Assembly (NCBI GenBank): GCA_031261485.1
Contig: JAISJO010000091.1
Span: 62,001-126,000, forward strand
DNA length: 64,000 nt
Direction: 5' to 3'
Source of the DNA: Propionibacteriaceae bacterium
Lineage (GTDB): Bacteria > Actinomycetota > Actinomycetes > Propionibacteriales > Propionibacteriaceae
Shown: positions 1 through 9,931 of the stretch, piece by piece
Numbering within the stretch: position 1 is the first letter of the stretch
How the letters are laid out: every line of letters starts with the position of its first letter
Notes under the pieces: generated by a model
The model's database searches: none
What the model was told of the DNA's origin: nothing
Seen by the model: the letters and a program-made list of their open reading frames with translations, nothing else
Translations under genes and position numbers: made by a program

Positions 1-403
1 CCTGCGAACGACCATCCCGCTCATCACCGCCTCGATGGACGCAGCCTTAGTTGTTTTCGCCCCCCGCAACGCAGCGGAAATACGCCGGATTCTGGCCCCC
101 GGTGGAGTGTGCGTGGTGGTGACCCCGACCGAGCGCCATCTGCAAGAGTTGCGAGCCACCCAACACATGCTCGATATCGACCCCGACAAAGAAGACCGCC
201 TGACAAGGCAGTTCGCTGACTTCAACCTTATGGAGCAACGACAGATCGAATGGCAGACAGACCTGACACAGCAGCAAGTGCAATGGGTCGTGGGCATGGG
301 CCCAAGCGCCTTCCACACCGAATCAACAGACCGAGCAAGCCACATTCAAGACCCGGTCAACACAACAGTTTCCGTCACAGTTCGCGCATTTCAACCGAAG
401 TAG
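1..403 (+). CDS. 23S rRNA (guanine-N1)-methyltransferase RlmA-like, C-terminal part (5' end outside window)
   Basis: Open frame runs from the window edge; ILAPGGVCVVVTPTERHLQELR resembles the C-terminal half of RlmA/RrmA-type SAM methyltransferases. Confidence 0.65.
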   Translation, partial: LRTTIPLITASMDAALVVFAPRNAAEIRRILAPGGVCVVVTPTERHLQELRATQHMLDIDPDKEDRLTRQFADFNLMEQRQIEWQTDLTQQQVQWVVGMGPSAFHTESTDRASHIQDPVNTTVSVTVRAFQPK

Positions 404-517
404 ATCCCAAGCACCCCGAAGCACAGTAACGCTCCCCAAAGGTGCGGGGAGTTCTGCATGTGCAGGCTTGGGCTCAAATCGTCCCACCGATTTGGGGCGC
501 CCATAGTGCAGCGAGTC

Positions 518-737
518 GGTAAAGTGGCGCAGCCACCGCCTCGCGGAACGACCTGCACATGCAGCACTCCCCACACCAACCCACATGAGGCAACTCAACA
601 ATCCTAGATACTGCGACTTCGCGCAGCATGACAACCGACAGGTAAAGTGGCGCAGCCACCGCCTCGCAGAACGACCTGCACATGCAGCACTCCCCACACC
701 GCCCCACATGAGGCAACTCAACAATCCTGGATACTGC
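518..737. repeat. Direct tandem duplication, two ~97-bp units (518-614 and 641-737)
   Basis: ggtaaagtggcgcagccaccgcctcgc[g/a]gaacgacctgcacatgcagcactccccacacc..cccacatgaggcaactcaacaatcct[a/g]gatactgc occurs twice at an offset of 123 bp. Confidence 0.9.
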
Positions 738-802
738 ATCCTTCAACTGTCGTGCAAGACACCGCGCTCGGGCTCATACACACTGTGGCATGATAGGTCT
801 TC

Positions 803-1165
803 ATGAGCGACAATGTCATGACCACTGTCGATGAATACATCGCGTCGTACCCGCCCGAGCAGCAAGCCGTCATGGAAAAGGTACGCGCCATCATCTTGGC
901 TTCCACTCCCGGAGTCATTGAACGTATCGCCTGGCAAATGCCGAGTTACAAGCTGAAACGCCCACTCATCCACTTTGCCGCAACCAAGAAACATCTTGGC
1001 ATATACCCTGGCACGGTGCTCCCCGAAATATGGGGTGACATGCTCAAAGAGTACGACACATCCAAGGGGACCATCCGCTTCCCCTGGAACAAACCCATCC
1101 CCTACGACCTCATCGAACAGATTGTCGCCGCGCGCGTCCTCATGCTCCAAGGCGATGTCGAATAA
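803..1165 (+). CDS. DUF1801 / YdhG-like domain protein
   Basis: VDEYIASYPPEQQAVMEKVRAIILASTPGVIERIAWQMPSYK...HLGIYPG is typical of DUF1801. Confidence 0.8.
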   Translation: MSDNVMTTVDEYIASYPPEQQAVMEKVRAIILASTPGVIERIAWQMPSYKLKRPLIHFAATKKHLGIYPGTVLPEIWGDMLKEYDTSKGTIRFPWNKPIPYDLIEQIVAARVLMLQGDVE

Positions 1166-1286
1166 GGAGAACATGGCCAGGCGACACCCAGTTCTTCGCG
1201 GTGAGGGAACCACTGCCCAATCGTGCACTTCCTCCCAGGGGGGAGACACACCACGACTGAACGTGGGAGAATAGTTCGGCACCTAG

Positions 1287-2999
1287 TTGGGAGAAACCAT
1301 GGTTGATTGGAATGACAGGCCCGTTGCGAAGGCAGCGCTCGCAGATCCGACGACGTCTGCCGACGACCTGGCGGACATCGCTGGGGAGCAGCCTAGTCTG
1401 TGGCCGGATGTCGCCGCACATCCGAATGCCTATGCGGCGTTGTTGGACTGGTTAGATGCCCAGGGCGTGCCCGAAGTCAGTGCGGCTGTCGCTGCTCGCC
1501 GTCGCGCTGATGAAGGTCGTCTGGAACCCTCACCGGCAACCGAGACAGTGCTCATGATAACCGGCAATACCGAAACCACAAAGTATGACCCACAGGACGC
1601 CTTTGCAACCGCACCGTATTCTTATGGAGGCACCCCGCTGACAGCGGCATCCGAGGGCGGCCATGGCGCAACGACCAAGCTCGCCTCTGTGGAGAACCCA
1701 TTCTCCGATGAAGACCCTGACGAGCCAAAATCGCGCAAGCCGCTCATCATTGGACTGTGCGTGGCCTTGGGCGTCGTCCTGCTTGTGGCTGGAGCATTGG
1801 CGTATTACTTCGCCGTCGCGCGTCCCTTGTCTTCCGCGCAGGAAACCTACGACACCGCGGCAGCGAACCTGCAGTCCGCTCAAGACGATCTGAGCGAGTC
1901 AATAGACGAGGCCAACCGTATTTCAACTTCCACATCCACCCTCGTCCCCAGCGACATACGCGACAGTCTTTCTTCCTCAATCGAGACCGCACGCCCTCTG
2001 CTTGGCAAGCCTCCTGCTCAGCCAACTGGATCGCAGGAATTGATCGATGCTGCGAAAGACCTCGACTCGCGCGCCGAGGATGTCAAGCGCGCCACGACTT
2101 CACTGAACGCAGCAATTCGCAATGCCCTCGACCTTGTGGCCAAAGCCCTGACGGGCGTCGTCGAGACGGCACAGTCGGTGTACGATGCTTCCGCCGAGTC
2201 GTTGGGTGAAGACGATGAGCATCGCGCTGCCCTGAAGGACGCTCTCTCAGTCACCTGCACCCAATCCGACCCAGTGAACAAGCTGACCTGTTCGGACAAG
2301 GCCGCTGACGACATCCTCGTACAAGCTCACGGCATCCTTGTGGCCGTTGTCGCCCAGGCCCAGGCGATGTACGACTCCACTGACGGCCAACTCGTCGATG
2401 ATGCCCCCCGCCAGGCACTCCACGCCGCCATTGAGCAAGCCACCTGCGACCAGACTGACATAACGGAGGCTCTGGCGTGCATCAATGCGGCCCTCGTCGC
2501 GTTGCCTCAGGCTCAGAAAGCGGTCACTAAGTCTCTGGAGACTCAGACGTACGAGTACGTGATCACCGGCCCCAGTTGCGGACAGATGGGCTTTGACTGC
2601 GGCTACCCGAACAATGGCAAAGTCGAAAGTATCGACGGCTGGACGGCGTTTGCCCAGGCGGCCTTCTTGTGGATAAGGGTGAGCGTGACCGGAGACCAGG
2701 TGAAAGCACAAGTGTGCGGCACTCAAGGCGTTCTGCTAGATGTAAAGAATTGTTCCTTCAACGAGAGTGGAGTGGATGAGAGTTGGGCCTGGTCCGGAAC
2801 TCGCACAGGGAGCGAGGCGATCATCACCCCTCTTGATGCTTCCGGCACTAACGCCCCGTTCGTCTGGGCAACGGTGAAGTTTGCTGGCTCTGAGGCGGTA
2901 AGCCCGGCCACCACCGTCGCTTTCCCGCAGCCTTGCGAGAAACAGGACGGTACCTACGGCACGTACGTGGCTGACGATGGGCCACCGCACTGCGAGTAA
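1287..2999 (+). CDS. LRV (variant leucine-rich repeat) domain membrane protein with coiled-coil extracellular region
   Basis: N-terminal DPTTSADDLADIAGEQPSLWPDVAAHPNAYAALLDWL, then one TM segment (PLIIGLCVALGVVLLVAGALAYYFAVA) and a long helical region. Confidence 0.75.
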   Translation: MGETMVDWNDRPVAKAALADPTTSADDLADIAGEQPSLWPDVAAHPNAYAALLDWLDAQGVPEVSAAVAARRRADEGRLEPSPATETVLMITGNTETTKYDPQDAFATAPYSYGGTPLTAASEGGHGATTKLASVENPFSDEDPDEPKSRKPLIIGLCVALGVVLLVAGALAYYFAVARPLSSAQETYDTAAANLQSAQDDLSESIDEANRISTSTSTLVPSDIRDSLSSSIETARPLLGKPPAQPTGSQELIDAAKDLDSRAEDVKRATTSLNAAIRNALDLVAKALTGVVETAQSVYDASAESLGEDDEHRAALKDALSVTCTQSDPVNKLTCSDKAADDILVQAHGILVAVVAQAQAMYDSTDGQLVDDAPRQALHAAIEQATCDQTDITEALACINAALVALPQAQKAVTKSLETQTYEYVITGPSCGQMGFDCGYPNNGKVESIDGWTAFAQAAFLWIRVSVTGDQVKAQVCGTQGVLLDVKNCSFNESGVDESWAWSGTRTGSEAIITPLDASGTNAPFVWATVKFAGSEAVSPATTVAFPQPCEKQDGTYGTYVADDGPPHCE

Positions 3000-3175
3000 T
3001 GCCTATTTACCGGTAAACTTGGCGGCCGAACCGAGGATCCGGGAGATCTGGGGATCCGGGGGACCGACAGCACCGGACTGCATAGACTCTGAAGCGCGCA
3101 GTCATCAGCACCTCTCCGACACGCTACTGCTTCCCAAACACGCGGTCAGCACGTCCTACCTGAGATACTGGACCT

Positions 3176-4378
3176 GTGCGTCGATTTTCTTCCACTCTGC
3201 TTGCCGTGACAACTGTTCTCGCCTTGGCCTCGTGCGCCCGGCCCATGCCAGCGCCTACCGAGCCGCAACCCACTGTCACTCCTAGCCAGACGGTGACTCC
3301 CACGCAGGCCACCCCGACTCCCACGGCGACTCCCGACCCCATCGACCCCAAAGTGGAGGCACTTCTCGCAGCAATGACTCCTGAGGAGAAGGCGGGGCAA
3401 TTGCTCATGGTGGCGATCAGGAATGCGGACGGCTCGGCCCTTCCCGATGCCCTCGCCACTATCCATGCCGGATCCGTGCTCTACCTCGAATATGGCTGGA
3501 CGGCGGCGGCAACCAAACCTATCTCCGACATGCTCAACGCACAGCCTCGCCCTCAGGGTATCGGGCTGTGGATTGCAGTGGACCAAGAAGGCGGCATGAT
3601 TCAACGCTTGGCAGGCGAGGGTTTCTCCACCATCCCTTCCGCCACCGAGCAGGGCAAGATGGACGACGCCTCCCTGCAAGCCAAGTGGACGGCTTGGGGG
3701 GCCGAACTGCTCGCTGTTGGGGTCAACATGAACCTTGCTCCGGTGGCCGACACTGTGCCGGCAGACAAGGTGGACTCCAATGCGCCCATTGGGCAACTTG
3801 GCAGGTATTTCTCCACCGACCCCGTCCTCAACGGGCACAAGGCCGAGGCCGTCATCGCCGGACTCACCGCAGCGGGTGTTGGCTCAGCCATCAAACATTT
3901 CCCTGGTTTAGGCCGTGTCACCGGTAACACCGACTACTCCGCCGAAGGAGTCACTGACGATGTGACAACTGCCAACGGTGCTTATATTACTCCTTTCACT
4001 GAGGCGATGCAGGCGCATCCCACGATGGTCATGGTCTCGGTCGCCACGTACTCCCTGATCGACCCTTCCAATCCTGCCGCCTTCTCCCCTGCCATCATCA
4101 ACGACCTCCTGCGCGGTCAGCTAGGTTGGCGCGGGGTGGTCATCTCCGACGCCCTCGACGCCGCCGCTGTGGAGGATGTGCCGATGGCTGAGCGGGGTGT
4201 ACGTTTCATCGACGCGGGCGGTGACATCGCCATCATCCCCGACGTGAGCGACGCTGCCACCGCACATGCAGGAATCGTGGAGACCATGGCCTCCAACCCC
4301 ACCTTCGCGGCGGCTGTGGACCAAGCAGTAATCCGAGTTCTGACCGCCAAGCTCGCAGCCGGACTGTTGTCCGAGTGA
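3176..4378 (+). CDS. Glycoside hydrolase family 3 N-terminal domain lipoprotein (beta-N-acetylhexosaminidase-like)
   Basis: Lipobox ALASCA; DQEGGMIQRL, NMNLAPVADT, AIKHFPGLG and VISDALDA motifs of GH3/NagZ. Confidence 0.85.
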   Translation: MRRFSSTLLAVTTVLALASCARPMPAPTEPQPTVTPSQTVTPTQATPTPTATPDPIDPKVEALLAAMTPEEKAGQLLMVAIRNADGSALPDALATIHAGSVLYLEYGWTAAATKPISDMLNAQPRPQGIGLWIAVDQEGGMIQRLAGEGFSTIPSATEQGKMDDASLQAKWTAWGAELLAVGVNMNLAPVADTVPADKVDSNAPIGQLGRYFSTDPVLNGHKAEAVIAGLTAAGVGSAIKHFPGLGRVTGNTDYSAEGVTDDVTTANGAYITPFTEAMQAHPTMVMVSVATYSLIDPSNPAAFSPAIINDLLRGQLGWRGVVISDALDAAAVEDVPMAERGVRFIDAGGDIAIIPDVSDAATAHAGIVETMASNPTFAAAVDQAVIRVLTAKLAAGLLSE

Positions 4379-6075
4379 GTACGTCTGGGGTACACATGCT
4401 TGATTTGATGGATGCGACAGTTGCTCAGGATGCACTGAGGGATCCGCATACGAGCAGCGCCGACTTGGCGTTCATCGCTGAAAACCATCCGAGCCTGCGC
4501 CTTCTGGTCGCCCACCACGGTGAGGCCGATCCGGCCTTGCTTGACTGGCTCAAGGATTTGGGAGACCCAGCGGTGTCGGCGGCTGTGCAGTATCGACAGG
4601 CTCTGGCGGCGAGACCTGTTCCCTCGACCCTGCCGACGCCGACACAACCGGAGTTCTTGCCGATCCCCGAATCGTCATCCACCGAATCGTCGGCTCTTGA
4701 CGCGCATGCTGAGCCTCGGCCGGCTCTTGAGCTCAAACTCACAGGGGCACCCTCAGGCATGACCAGGAGCCGCAGACGCTTGATAGCAATTGTCAGTTGC
4801 GTTGTCGCGTTGACTCTCCTTGTCACTGGTTTTGTTGTCGTGGTGCTTCCGAGAATCATTCCACCGAATCCATGGACTCAAGTCCTCGACAACAGTCCTC
4901 CCTACATGTTCTCCTCTGTGGCGGTTGCTGACAATGGAGATATCATCGCAGCCGGAGTGGTCAGGCCGATTGCAGCCTCCCCCGATGACTACCGCGGCAT
5001 AGACGCGGTTATTGCTCTGTTCGCTGCTAGCGGTGACCTCTTGTGGTCCAAGACCTATGGCGGCAATGACACCGACTGGTTCGGCTCCGTGGCGATTGCT
5101 GGCAATGGTGACATCATCGCTGTGGGATTCACCGACTCATCCGATGGGGACTTCCCCACCACTCATGACGGCTCTGACGCTCTCGTCGCCAGGATTAGTC
5201 CGAAGGGCAATCTCCTATGGGCCAAGACCCTTGGCGGCGATTCCTGGGACATTTTCGAATCTGTGGCGATTGCGGACAATGGTGACATCATCGCAGTCGG
5301 AAGCACGTACTCACTGAGTGGGGACTTCGCGACCACTCATACCCTCCCAGATGCGGTCGTCGCACGATTGAGCCCGACAGGAGACCTCCTGTGGGCCAAC
5401 ACCCGCGGCGATGGTCGTGCGGCATATTACTTTTCCGATGTGGCGGTTGCTGGCAACGGTGACATCATCGCAGTCGGTTGCGACGACTCAGCGAAAACTG
5501 CGGACATGGCCTGTGCGAGCGAGACCGCCAATGCAGTGGTTGCCCGAATCAGCGCAACCGGCGACTTTCTGTGGGTTAAGGAAATCGGCAGCGCTCTTCG
5601 ATATAGGTTCACCTCCCTTGCACTGGCAGACAACGGTGACATCATCGCGGCCGGAGATGGCACCACACCCACCGGACTGAACAATGGCGATGCGGCCATT
5701 GCCCGAATCAGCGCGACCGGCGACATCCTGTGGACCAAGGCCTATGGCGGCTTTGATGCAGACGGGTTCACATCCGTGGCACTTGCCAAGAACGGCGACA
5801 TCATCGCAGTCGGATACACCATCTCGACCAACGGAGACTTCCGCGTCACCCATGACGGTCCCGATGCTGTCGTCGCAGGAATCAGCGCAACCGGAGAGTT
5901 GCTGTGGGCCAATACCTACGGCGGCAGCCGCATCGACCTTTTCAATTCTGTGGCACTCGCCAAGAACGGCGACATCATCGCCGTCGGGTACACAACCTCA
6001 TTGGATGGAGACTTCCCCACCACCCTGGAGGTCGGGGCCGTCGTCGCTCGGTTCACCCCGAAGGGGGAACTCTAG
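4375..6075 (+). CDS. LRV domain membrane protein with repeated beta-propeller-like extracellular domain
   Basis: N-terminal LRV (DPHTSSADLAFIAENHPSL), TM segment, then at least six ~50-aa repeats of the type FxSVAxAxNGDIIAVGxTxSxxGDF...DAVVARISxxGxLLWxxTYGG; 4-nt overlap with the upstream gene. Confidence 0.8.
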   Translation: MSTSGVHMLDLMDATVAQDALRDPHTSSADLAFIAENHPSLRLLVAHHGEADPALLDWLKDLGDPAVSAAVQYRQALAARPVPSTLPTPTQPEFLPIPESSSTESSALDAHAEPRPALELKLTGAPSGMTRSRRRLIAIVSCVVALTLLVTGFVVVVLPRIIPPNPWTQVLDNSPPYMFSSVAVADNGDIIAAGVVRPIAASPDDYRGIDAVIALFAASGDLLWSKTYGGNDTDWFGSVAIAGNGDIIAVGFTDSSDGDFPTTHDGSDALVARISPKGNLLWAKTLGGDSWDIFESVAIADNGDIIAVGSTYSLSGDFATTHTLPDAVVARLSPTGDLLWANTRGDGRAAYYFSDVAVAGNGDIIAVGCDDSAKTADMACASETANAVVARISATGDFLWVKEIGSALRYRFTSLALADNGDIIAAGDGTTPTGLNNGDAAIARISATGDILWTKAYGGFDADGFTSVALAKNGDIIAVGYTISTNGDFRVTHDGPDAVVAGISATGELLWANTYGGSRIDLFNSVALAKNGDIIAVGYTTSLDGDFPTTLEVGAVVARFTPKGEL

Positions 6076-6152
6076 GCGGGCTCGGCGTCGGCACGGGGTG
6101 GAATGCATTGCCGCTTTACCATCTCGGCGAGGCAGTACACCCAGCCCGAACC

Positions 6153-7376
6153 TTACTGATTCTTGAGACCGAAGTCCGACCCGAACCCGCGTCGCTCGTC
6201 AGCGGCCAACCTGTGGCGGCGGTTGGAGACGATTCCGACTATCAGAAGGGTAAGAATGGCGGCGACTGCCACACCCAAGACGATGATGAGGCCCAGCATG
6301 AGATTCGGATTGTCCTTCATGGACTGGGCCGCGCTCACGGGTGCCACTGTGGGTGCATTGGTCGGAGCGGTCGATGCCTTTGCGGTGGGTGTGGCAGTGG
6401 ACGAGGTGGAGGACGCTGATGGCGTGGGGGTCGGCGTGGGGGTTGCTTTGAGCGGTAGTTTCGCGGTTACCGACGAAGACTCGTACACGTTGTCGCCCGC
6501 ATATTCCACGAGAATATCCAACGAGGAGGGAAAATCGGAGGTCTGCGGCAGACTCAGGACGATGTCGTACTTCCCCTCGTCGCCGGTCACCGTCATGGAG
6601 GACACGTCGCCCCACGACAGAGTCACCGTGACTCGCGCCAGACTGACACCACTGCCCGTCGAGGATGTGAGGGCCCCAGAGATGGCGATGGTCGTTCCGG
6701 GATTTGCTGTCGCAGGATCGAGGGTAGCCGTCAGAACTGTCGTCGGTTTCGGCGGGGGCGCGATGTGGAAGGACAGCGAGTCAGAGCTTCGCAGGTATTG
6801 GGCGTCGCCGGGCCACATGACCACGACCGAATGGTCTCCCGCGTCTGGGTTGTTGAAGGACATCTGGAAAGAGCCCGTGGAATCTGTGGTGGCTTTGCCG
6901 ATGTTCTTTCCGTCCACGGAGACGGTCAGACTGAAACCGGCGAGGGGGTCGTTGTTGTCCTTGGCGAATGATCCAGAGATGGTTGTAGTGACAGGTCCGG
7001 GGGTCACGTCGGCGAGGACGACGACGGTGGCTTGGGCGGCTGCATGCGCAGTAGGCAGGCACACAAGAACGCCCGCACAGGCCAGAATAAAGGCGGCCAG
7101 TGCGGCGAGGGGGTTCAACCAGGTTCCCCGGACGTGGACCACCAGCGCCTCCTGTCTTTGTAGGAACTCTACCTTGCCGTCCACGACTGTGCCAGTCCAA
7201 TCGCGGAAGAGCGGAGCGATTGCAAGCAAGAATGGATGTCTTGGGAAACGCTGATTGTTGGCTGCTTTGTCCGTCATCTGGCGACTTCGCGGAGAATGAC
7301 GAGGTGCGCGAATCAGTGTTTCCCAAGCCAACGCATCACCCGTGCGTGCGTCCCAGGTTGCCAACCCCCACGCCAC
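6153..7376 (-). CDS. Secreted/cell-surface protein with Ig-like (bacterial surface) repeats and C-terminal TM
   Basis: Beta-rich repeats (TTISGSFAKDNNDPLAGFSLTVSVDGKNIGKATTDSTGSF), Pro/Thr-rich linker, C-terminal TM and basic tail; start may be internal (MTDKAANN...). Confidence 0.6.
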   Translation of the reverse strand: MAWGLATWDARTGDALAWETLIRAPRHSPRSRQMTDKAANNQRFPRHPFLLAIAPLFRDWTGTVVDGKVEFLQRQEALVVHVRGTWLNPLAALAAFILACAGVLVCLPTAHAAAQATVVVLADVTPGPVTTTISGSFAKDNNDPLAGFSLTVSVDGKNIGKATTDSTGSFQMSFNNPDAGDHSVVVMWPGDAQYLRSSDSLSFHIAPPPKPTTVLTATLDPATANPGTTIAISGALTSSTGSGVSLARVTVTLSWGDVSSMTVTGDEGKYDIVLSLPQTSDFPSSLDILVEYAGDNVYESSSVTAKLPLKATPTPTPTPSASSTSSTATPTAKASTAPTNAPTVAPVSAAQSMKDNPNLMLGLIIVLGVAVAAILTLLIVGIVSNRRHRLAADERRGFGSDFGLKNQ

Positions 7377-7459
7377 GTGAACGCGACCTTCAGCCTCACC
7401 CGCGCGCGGCCCGGATTGGGTTTCCGACGTGAGTGATTGGGTGGACTACAGTAGGTGTC

Positions 7460-9127
7460 ATGATTGATGTCACCTCCACCTCCGCGTGGCAGACCCTCAC
7501 GTCCCTCGCCGATACCTTGCAACCTGACTTGCGCGCATGGTTCGCCACCGATCCTTCTCGCGTCTCGAATCTCACCCACGACGCTGGGGACTTGCGCGTC
7601 GACCTCTCCAAGAATCTGGTCACCGCCGATGTGTTGGCTGGCCTGCTGGACTTGGCCCGTGCCGCCGATGTCGAGGCTCGCCGCGACGCCATGTTCGCTG
7701 GCGAGCGCATCAACGTGACGGAGAATCGCTCGGTCCTCCACACCGCACTGCGCCGTCCGAAATCGGACTCACTCGTTGTCGACGGCGTCGACGTGGTGGC
7801 CCAGGTACACGAGGTCTTGGACCGTGTGTACGCCTTTGCGCGCCGGGTGCGTTCGGGGGCTTGGCAAGGGGTAACGGGCAAGCCCATCTCCACGGTTGTC
7901 AACATCGGCATTGGTGGTTCCGACCTCGGGCCTGTCATGGTGTACGAAGCTCTCAAGCCGTATGTCAAAGACGGCCTGGAATGCAGGTTCGTGTCCAACA
8001 TCGACCCCACCGACATCGCTGAGAAAACGCGCGGGCTCGACCCCGAGACGACCTTGTTCATCGTGGCCTCCAAGACGTTCACCACTTTGGAAACATTAAC
8101 CAATGCCCGTATGGCCCGTACGTGGCTGTGGGAGGCACTGGACGCCCAAGGCGTGTCGGTTGGCTCTGACGACGAGAAGTCAGCCGCTGTCGCCCACCAC
8201 TTCGTTGCCGTCTCCACGGCATTGGACAAAGTGGCTGCTTTCGGCATCGACCCGGCCAATGCCTTCGGTTTCTGGGATTGGGTCGGCGGGCGTTACTCGG
8301 TCGACTCGGCAGTCGGCACGATTCTGGCTATCGCCATCGGTCCGGAATCCTTCGCCGACTTCCTCGCCGGTTTCCACGCCATCGACGCCCATTTCTGCGA
8401 GGCGCCGCTGGAAGACAACGTTCCGGTCCTCATGGGGATGCTCAACATTTGGTACCGAGACTTCCTGGGATATTCCTCGCATGCCGTCCTGCCCTACGCA
8501 CAATACCTCCACCGCTTCGCCGCGTACCTCCAACAGTTGACAATGGAATCCAACGGTAAGAGGGTGCGCCTCGACGGCACGCCCGTGACAGCGGCCACAG
8601 GAGAGATATTCTGGGGCGAGCCTGGTACAAACGGGCAACACGCCTTTTACCAACTCATCCACCAGGGCACGCAGGTCATTCCGGCTGACTTCATCGCAGT
8701 GGCCACCCCCGCCCATCCTTTCAAGGACGGCGGCGTGGATGTACATGAGTTGTTCCTCGCCAACTTCTTCGCACAGACCAAGGCCCTGGCATTCGGCAAG
8801 ACCGAGGAGGAGGTACGCGCCGAAGGCACGGCTGAGGCAGTCGTCCCCCATCGCGTTTTCCCCGGCAATCGCCCCACGACATCTATCATGGCTCCAGCGC
8901 TGACTCCCTCGGTCGTCGGACAGTTGATTGCCCTGTACGAACACATCACCTTCGTCGAAGGCGTGGTCTGGGGCATCGATTCCTTCGACCAATGGGGCGT
9001 GGAACTCGGCAAGAAACTCGCCCTAGAAATCGCCCCCGCCATCAGTGGCGACCAGGACGCACTGGCCGCTCAGGACGCTTCCACCCAAGCGCTCATCCGG
9101 TACTACCAAGCGAATCGGGCGTCGTAA
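7460..9127 (+). CDS. pgi: Glucose-6-phosphate isomerase
   Basis: [37 protein letters not shown] and [11 protein letters not shown] motifs. Confidence 0.97.
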   Translation: MIDVTSTSAWQTLTSLADTLQPDLRAWFATDPSRVSNLTHDAGDLRVDLSKNLVTADVLAGLLDLARAADVEARRDAMFAGERINVTENRSVLHTALRRPKSDSLVVDGVDVVAQVHEVLDRVYAFARRVRSGAWQGVTGKPISTVVNIGIGGSDLGPVMVYEALKPYVKDGLECRFVSNIDPTDIAEKTRGLDPETTLFIVASKTFTTLETLTNARMARTWLWEALDAQGVSVGSDDEKSAAVAHHFVAVSTALDKVAAFGIDPANAFGFWDWVGGRYSVDSAVGTILAIAIGPESFADFLAGFHAIDAHFCEAPLEDNVPVLMGMLNIWYRDFLGYSSHAVLPYAQYLHRFAAYLQQLTMESNGKRVRLDGTPVTAATGEIFWGEPGTNGQHAFYQLIHQGTQVIPADFIAVATPAHPFKDGGVDVHELFLANFFAQTKALAFGKTEEEVRAEGTAEAVVPHRVFPGNRPTTSIMAPALTPSVVGQLIALYEHITFVEGVVWGIDSFDQWGVELGKKLALEIAPAISGDQDALAAQDASTQALIRYYQANRAS

Positions 9128-9137
9128 GGGGGCGCTG

Positions 9138-9176
9138 CGTCCTGCACACCCGCAACGACACGGAATCATGGATTCG
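9138..9176 (+). pseudogene. Remnant of a ParE toxin C-terminus
   Basis: 37/39 nt identical to 15037-15075 at the 3' end of the parE-like gene; encodes CVLHTRNDTESWIR vs RVLHTRSDTESWIR. Confidence 0.8.
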
Positions 9177-9199
9177 CGTAAGCGGGTCACGTCACCTTG

Positions 9200-9229
9200 A
9201 TTCATGATAGCGAATCCGCTATCATGAAT
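9200..9229. promoter_or_regulatory. Putative autoregulatory operator of the HigBA-like module
   Basis: Perfect 13-bp inverted repeat attcatgatagcg-aatc-cgctatcatgaat ending 2 bp before the toxin start codon. Confidence 0.75.
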
Positions 9230-9231
9230 GT

Positions 9232-9600
9232 GTGAGTCACAAGCCTGAGTTTGACTGGGTTCGCCGAGCAGACGGGACGAGCGAGTTCGAGGATTTCCTA
9301 GCGTCCTTGCCTGTCAAGGATGCCGCGAAACTGCTTGCAGTCATCAGCAACACAGAAAAGCAAGGGCTTGAGGTGGCGATCAGAATGCAATGGGTAAAGA
9401 GACTTGAAGATGATTTCTGCGAATTGCGGTCCATCAGAGGAAGCAATATTCAAAGAGCAATCTACTTCCAGGTCATTGGCACCCAGTATGTGATTACCCA
9501 CGGATTCACGAAGAAGACGCAGAAAACGCCACCCCAAGAGTTGGAGCATGCGCATCAAGTTCGGGAGCGGTATCTGCGACAAGAAGGAGAAGGAAGATGA
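9232..9600 (+). CDS. RelE/HigB-like (phage Gp49-like) toxin
   Basis: EFLASLP..DAAKLLAVISNTEKQGLEVAIRMQWVKRLEDDFCELRSIRGSNIQRAIYFQVIGTQYVITHGFTKKTQKTP; typical of HigB/Gp49. Confidence 0.88.
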   Translation: MSHKPEFDWVRRADGTSEFEDFLASLPVKDAAKLLAVISNTEKQGLEVAIRMQWVKRLEDDFCELRSIRGSNIQRAIYFQVIGTQYVITHGFTKKTQKTPPQELEHAHQVRERYLRQEGEGR

Positions 9601-9878
9601 CCAGAATTGACGAACTGATTGCGGATCGCAGCGAGCATGATTCTGAGTTTGCCCACGCCTACTCGCAAGAGGACGAACGACTCCAGATGGCTGTGGCGCT
9701 CACGGAACTCCGCCAAGCCGAGGGTCTCACGCAGCGGCAACTCGCCAGGCTCGCGGGAAAGCCTCAGTCAACGATTGCACGCATTGAAAACGGCAATATG
9801 AACGCATCACTGAAAGTGCTCAGCGAAATCGCTGCCGCCGTAGGTCGGAAGCTAGAAATCCGATTCGTTGGTGTCTGA
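9597..9878 (+). CDS. XRE-family HigA-like antitoxin
   Basis: HTH LRQAEGLTQRQLARLAGKPQSTIARIENGNMNASLKVLSEIAAAVGRKLEIRF; ATGA overlap with toxin gene. Confidence 0.9.
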   Translation: MTRIDELIADRSEHDSEFAHAYSQEDERLQMAVALTELRQAEGLTQRQLARLAGKPQSTIARIENGNMNASLKVLSEIAAAVGRKLEIRFVGV

Positions 9879-9931
9879 GAATCCTGAACTGGCCAGGGCA
9901 AGACAAACCAGATTCCGCCCCTCCGACTCCC

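Noticed and set aside
6163-7254. 363-aa plus-strand ORF
   Set aside because: Antisense to the Ig-like surface protein, whose strand shows signal, Thr/Pro linker and TM organisation.
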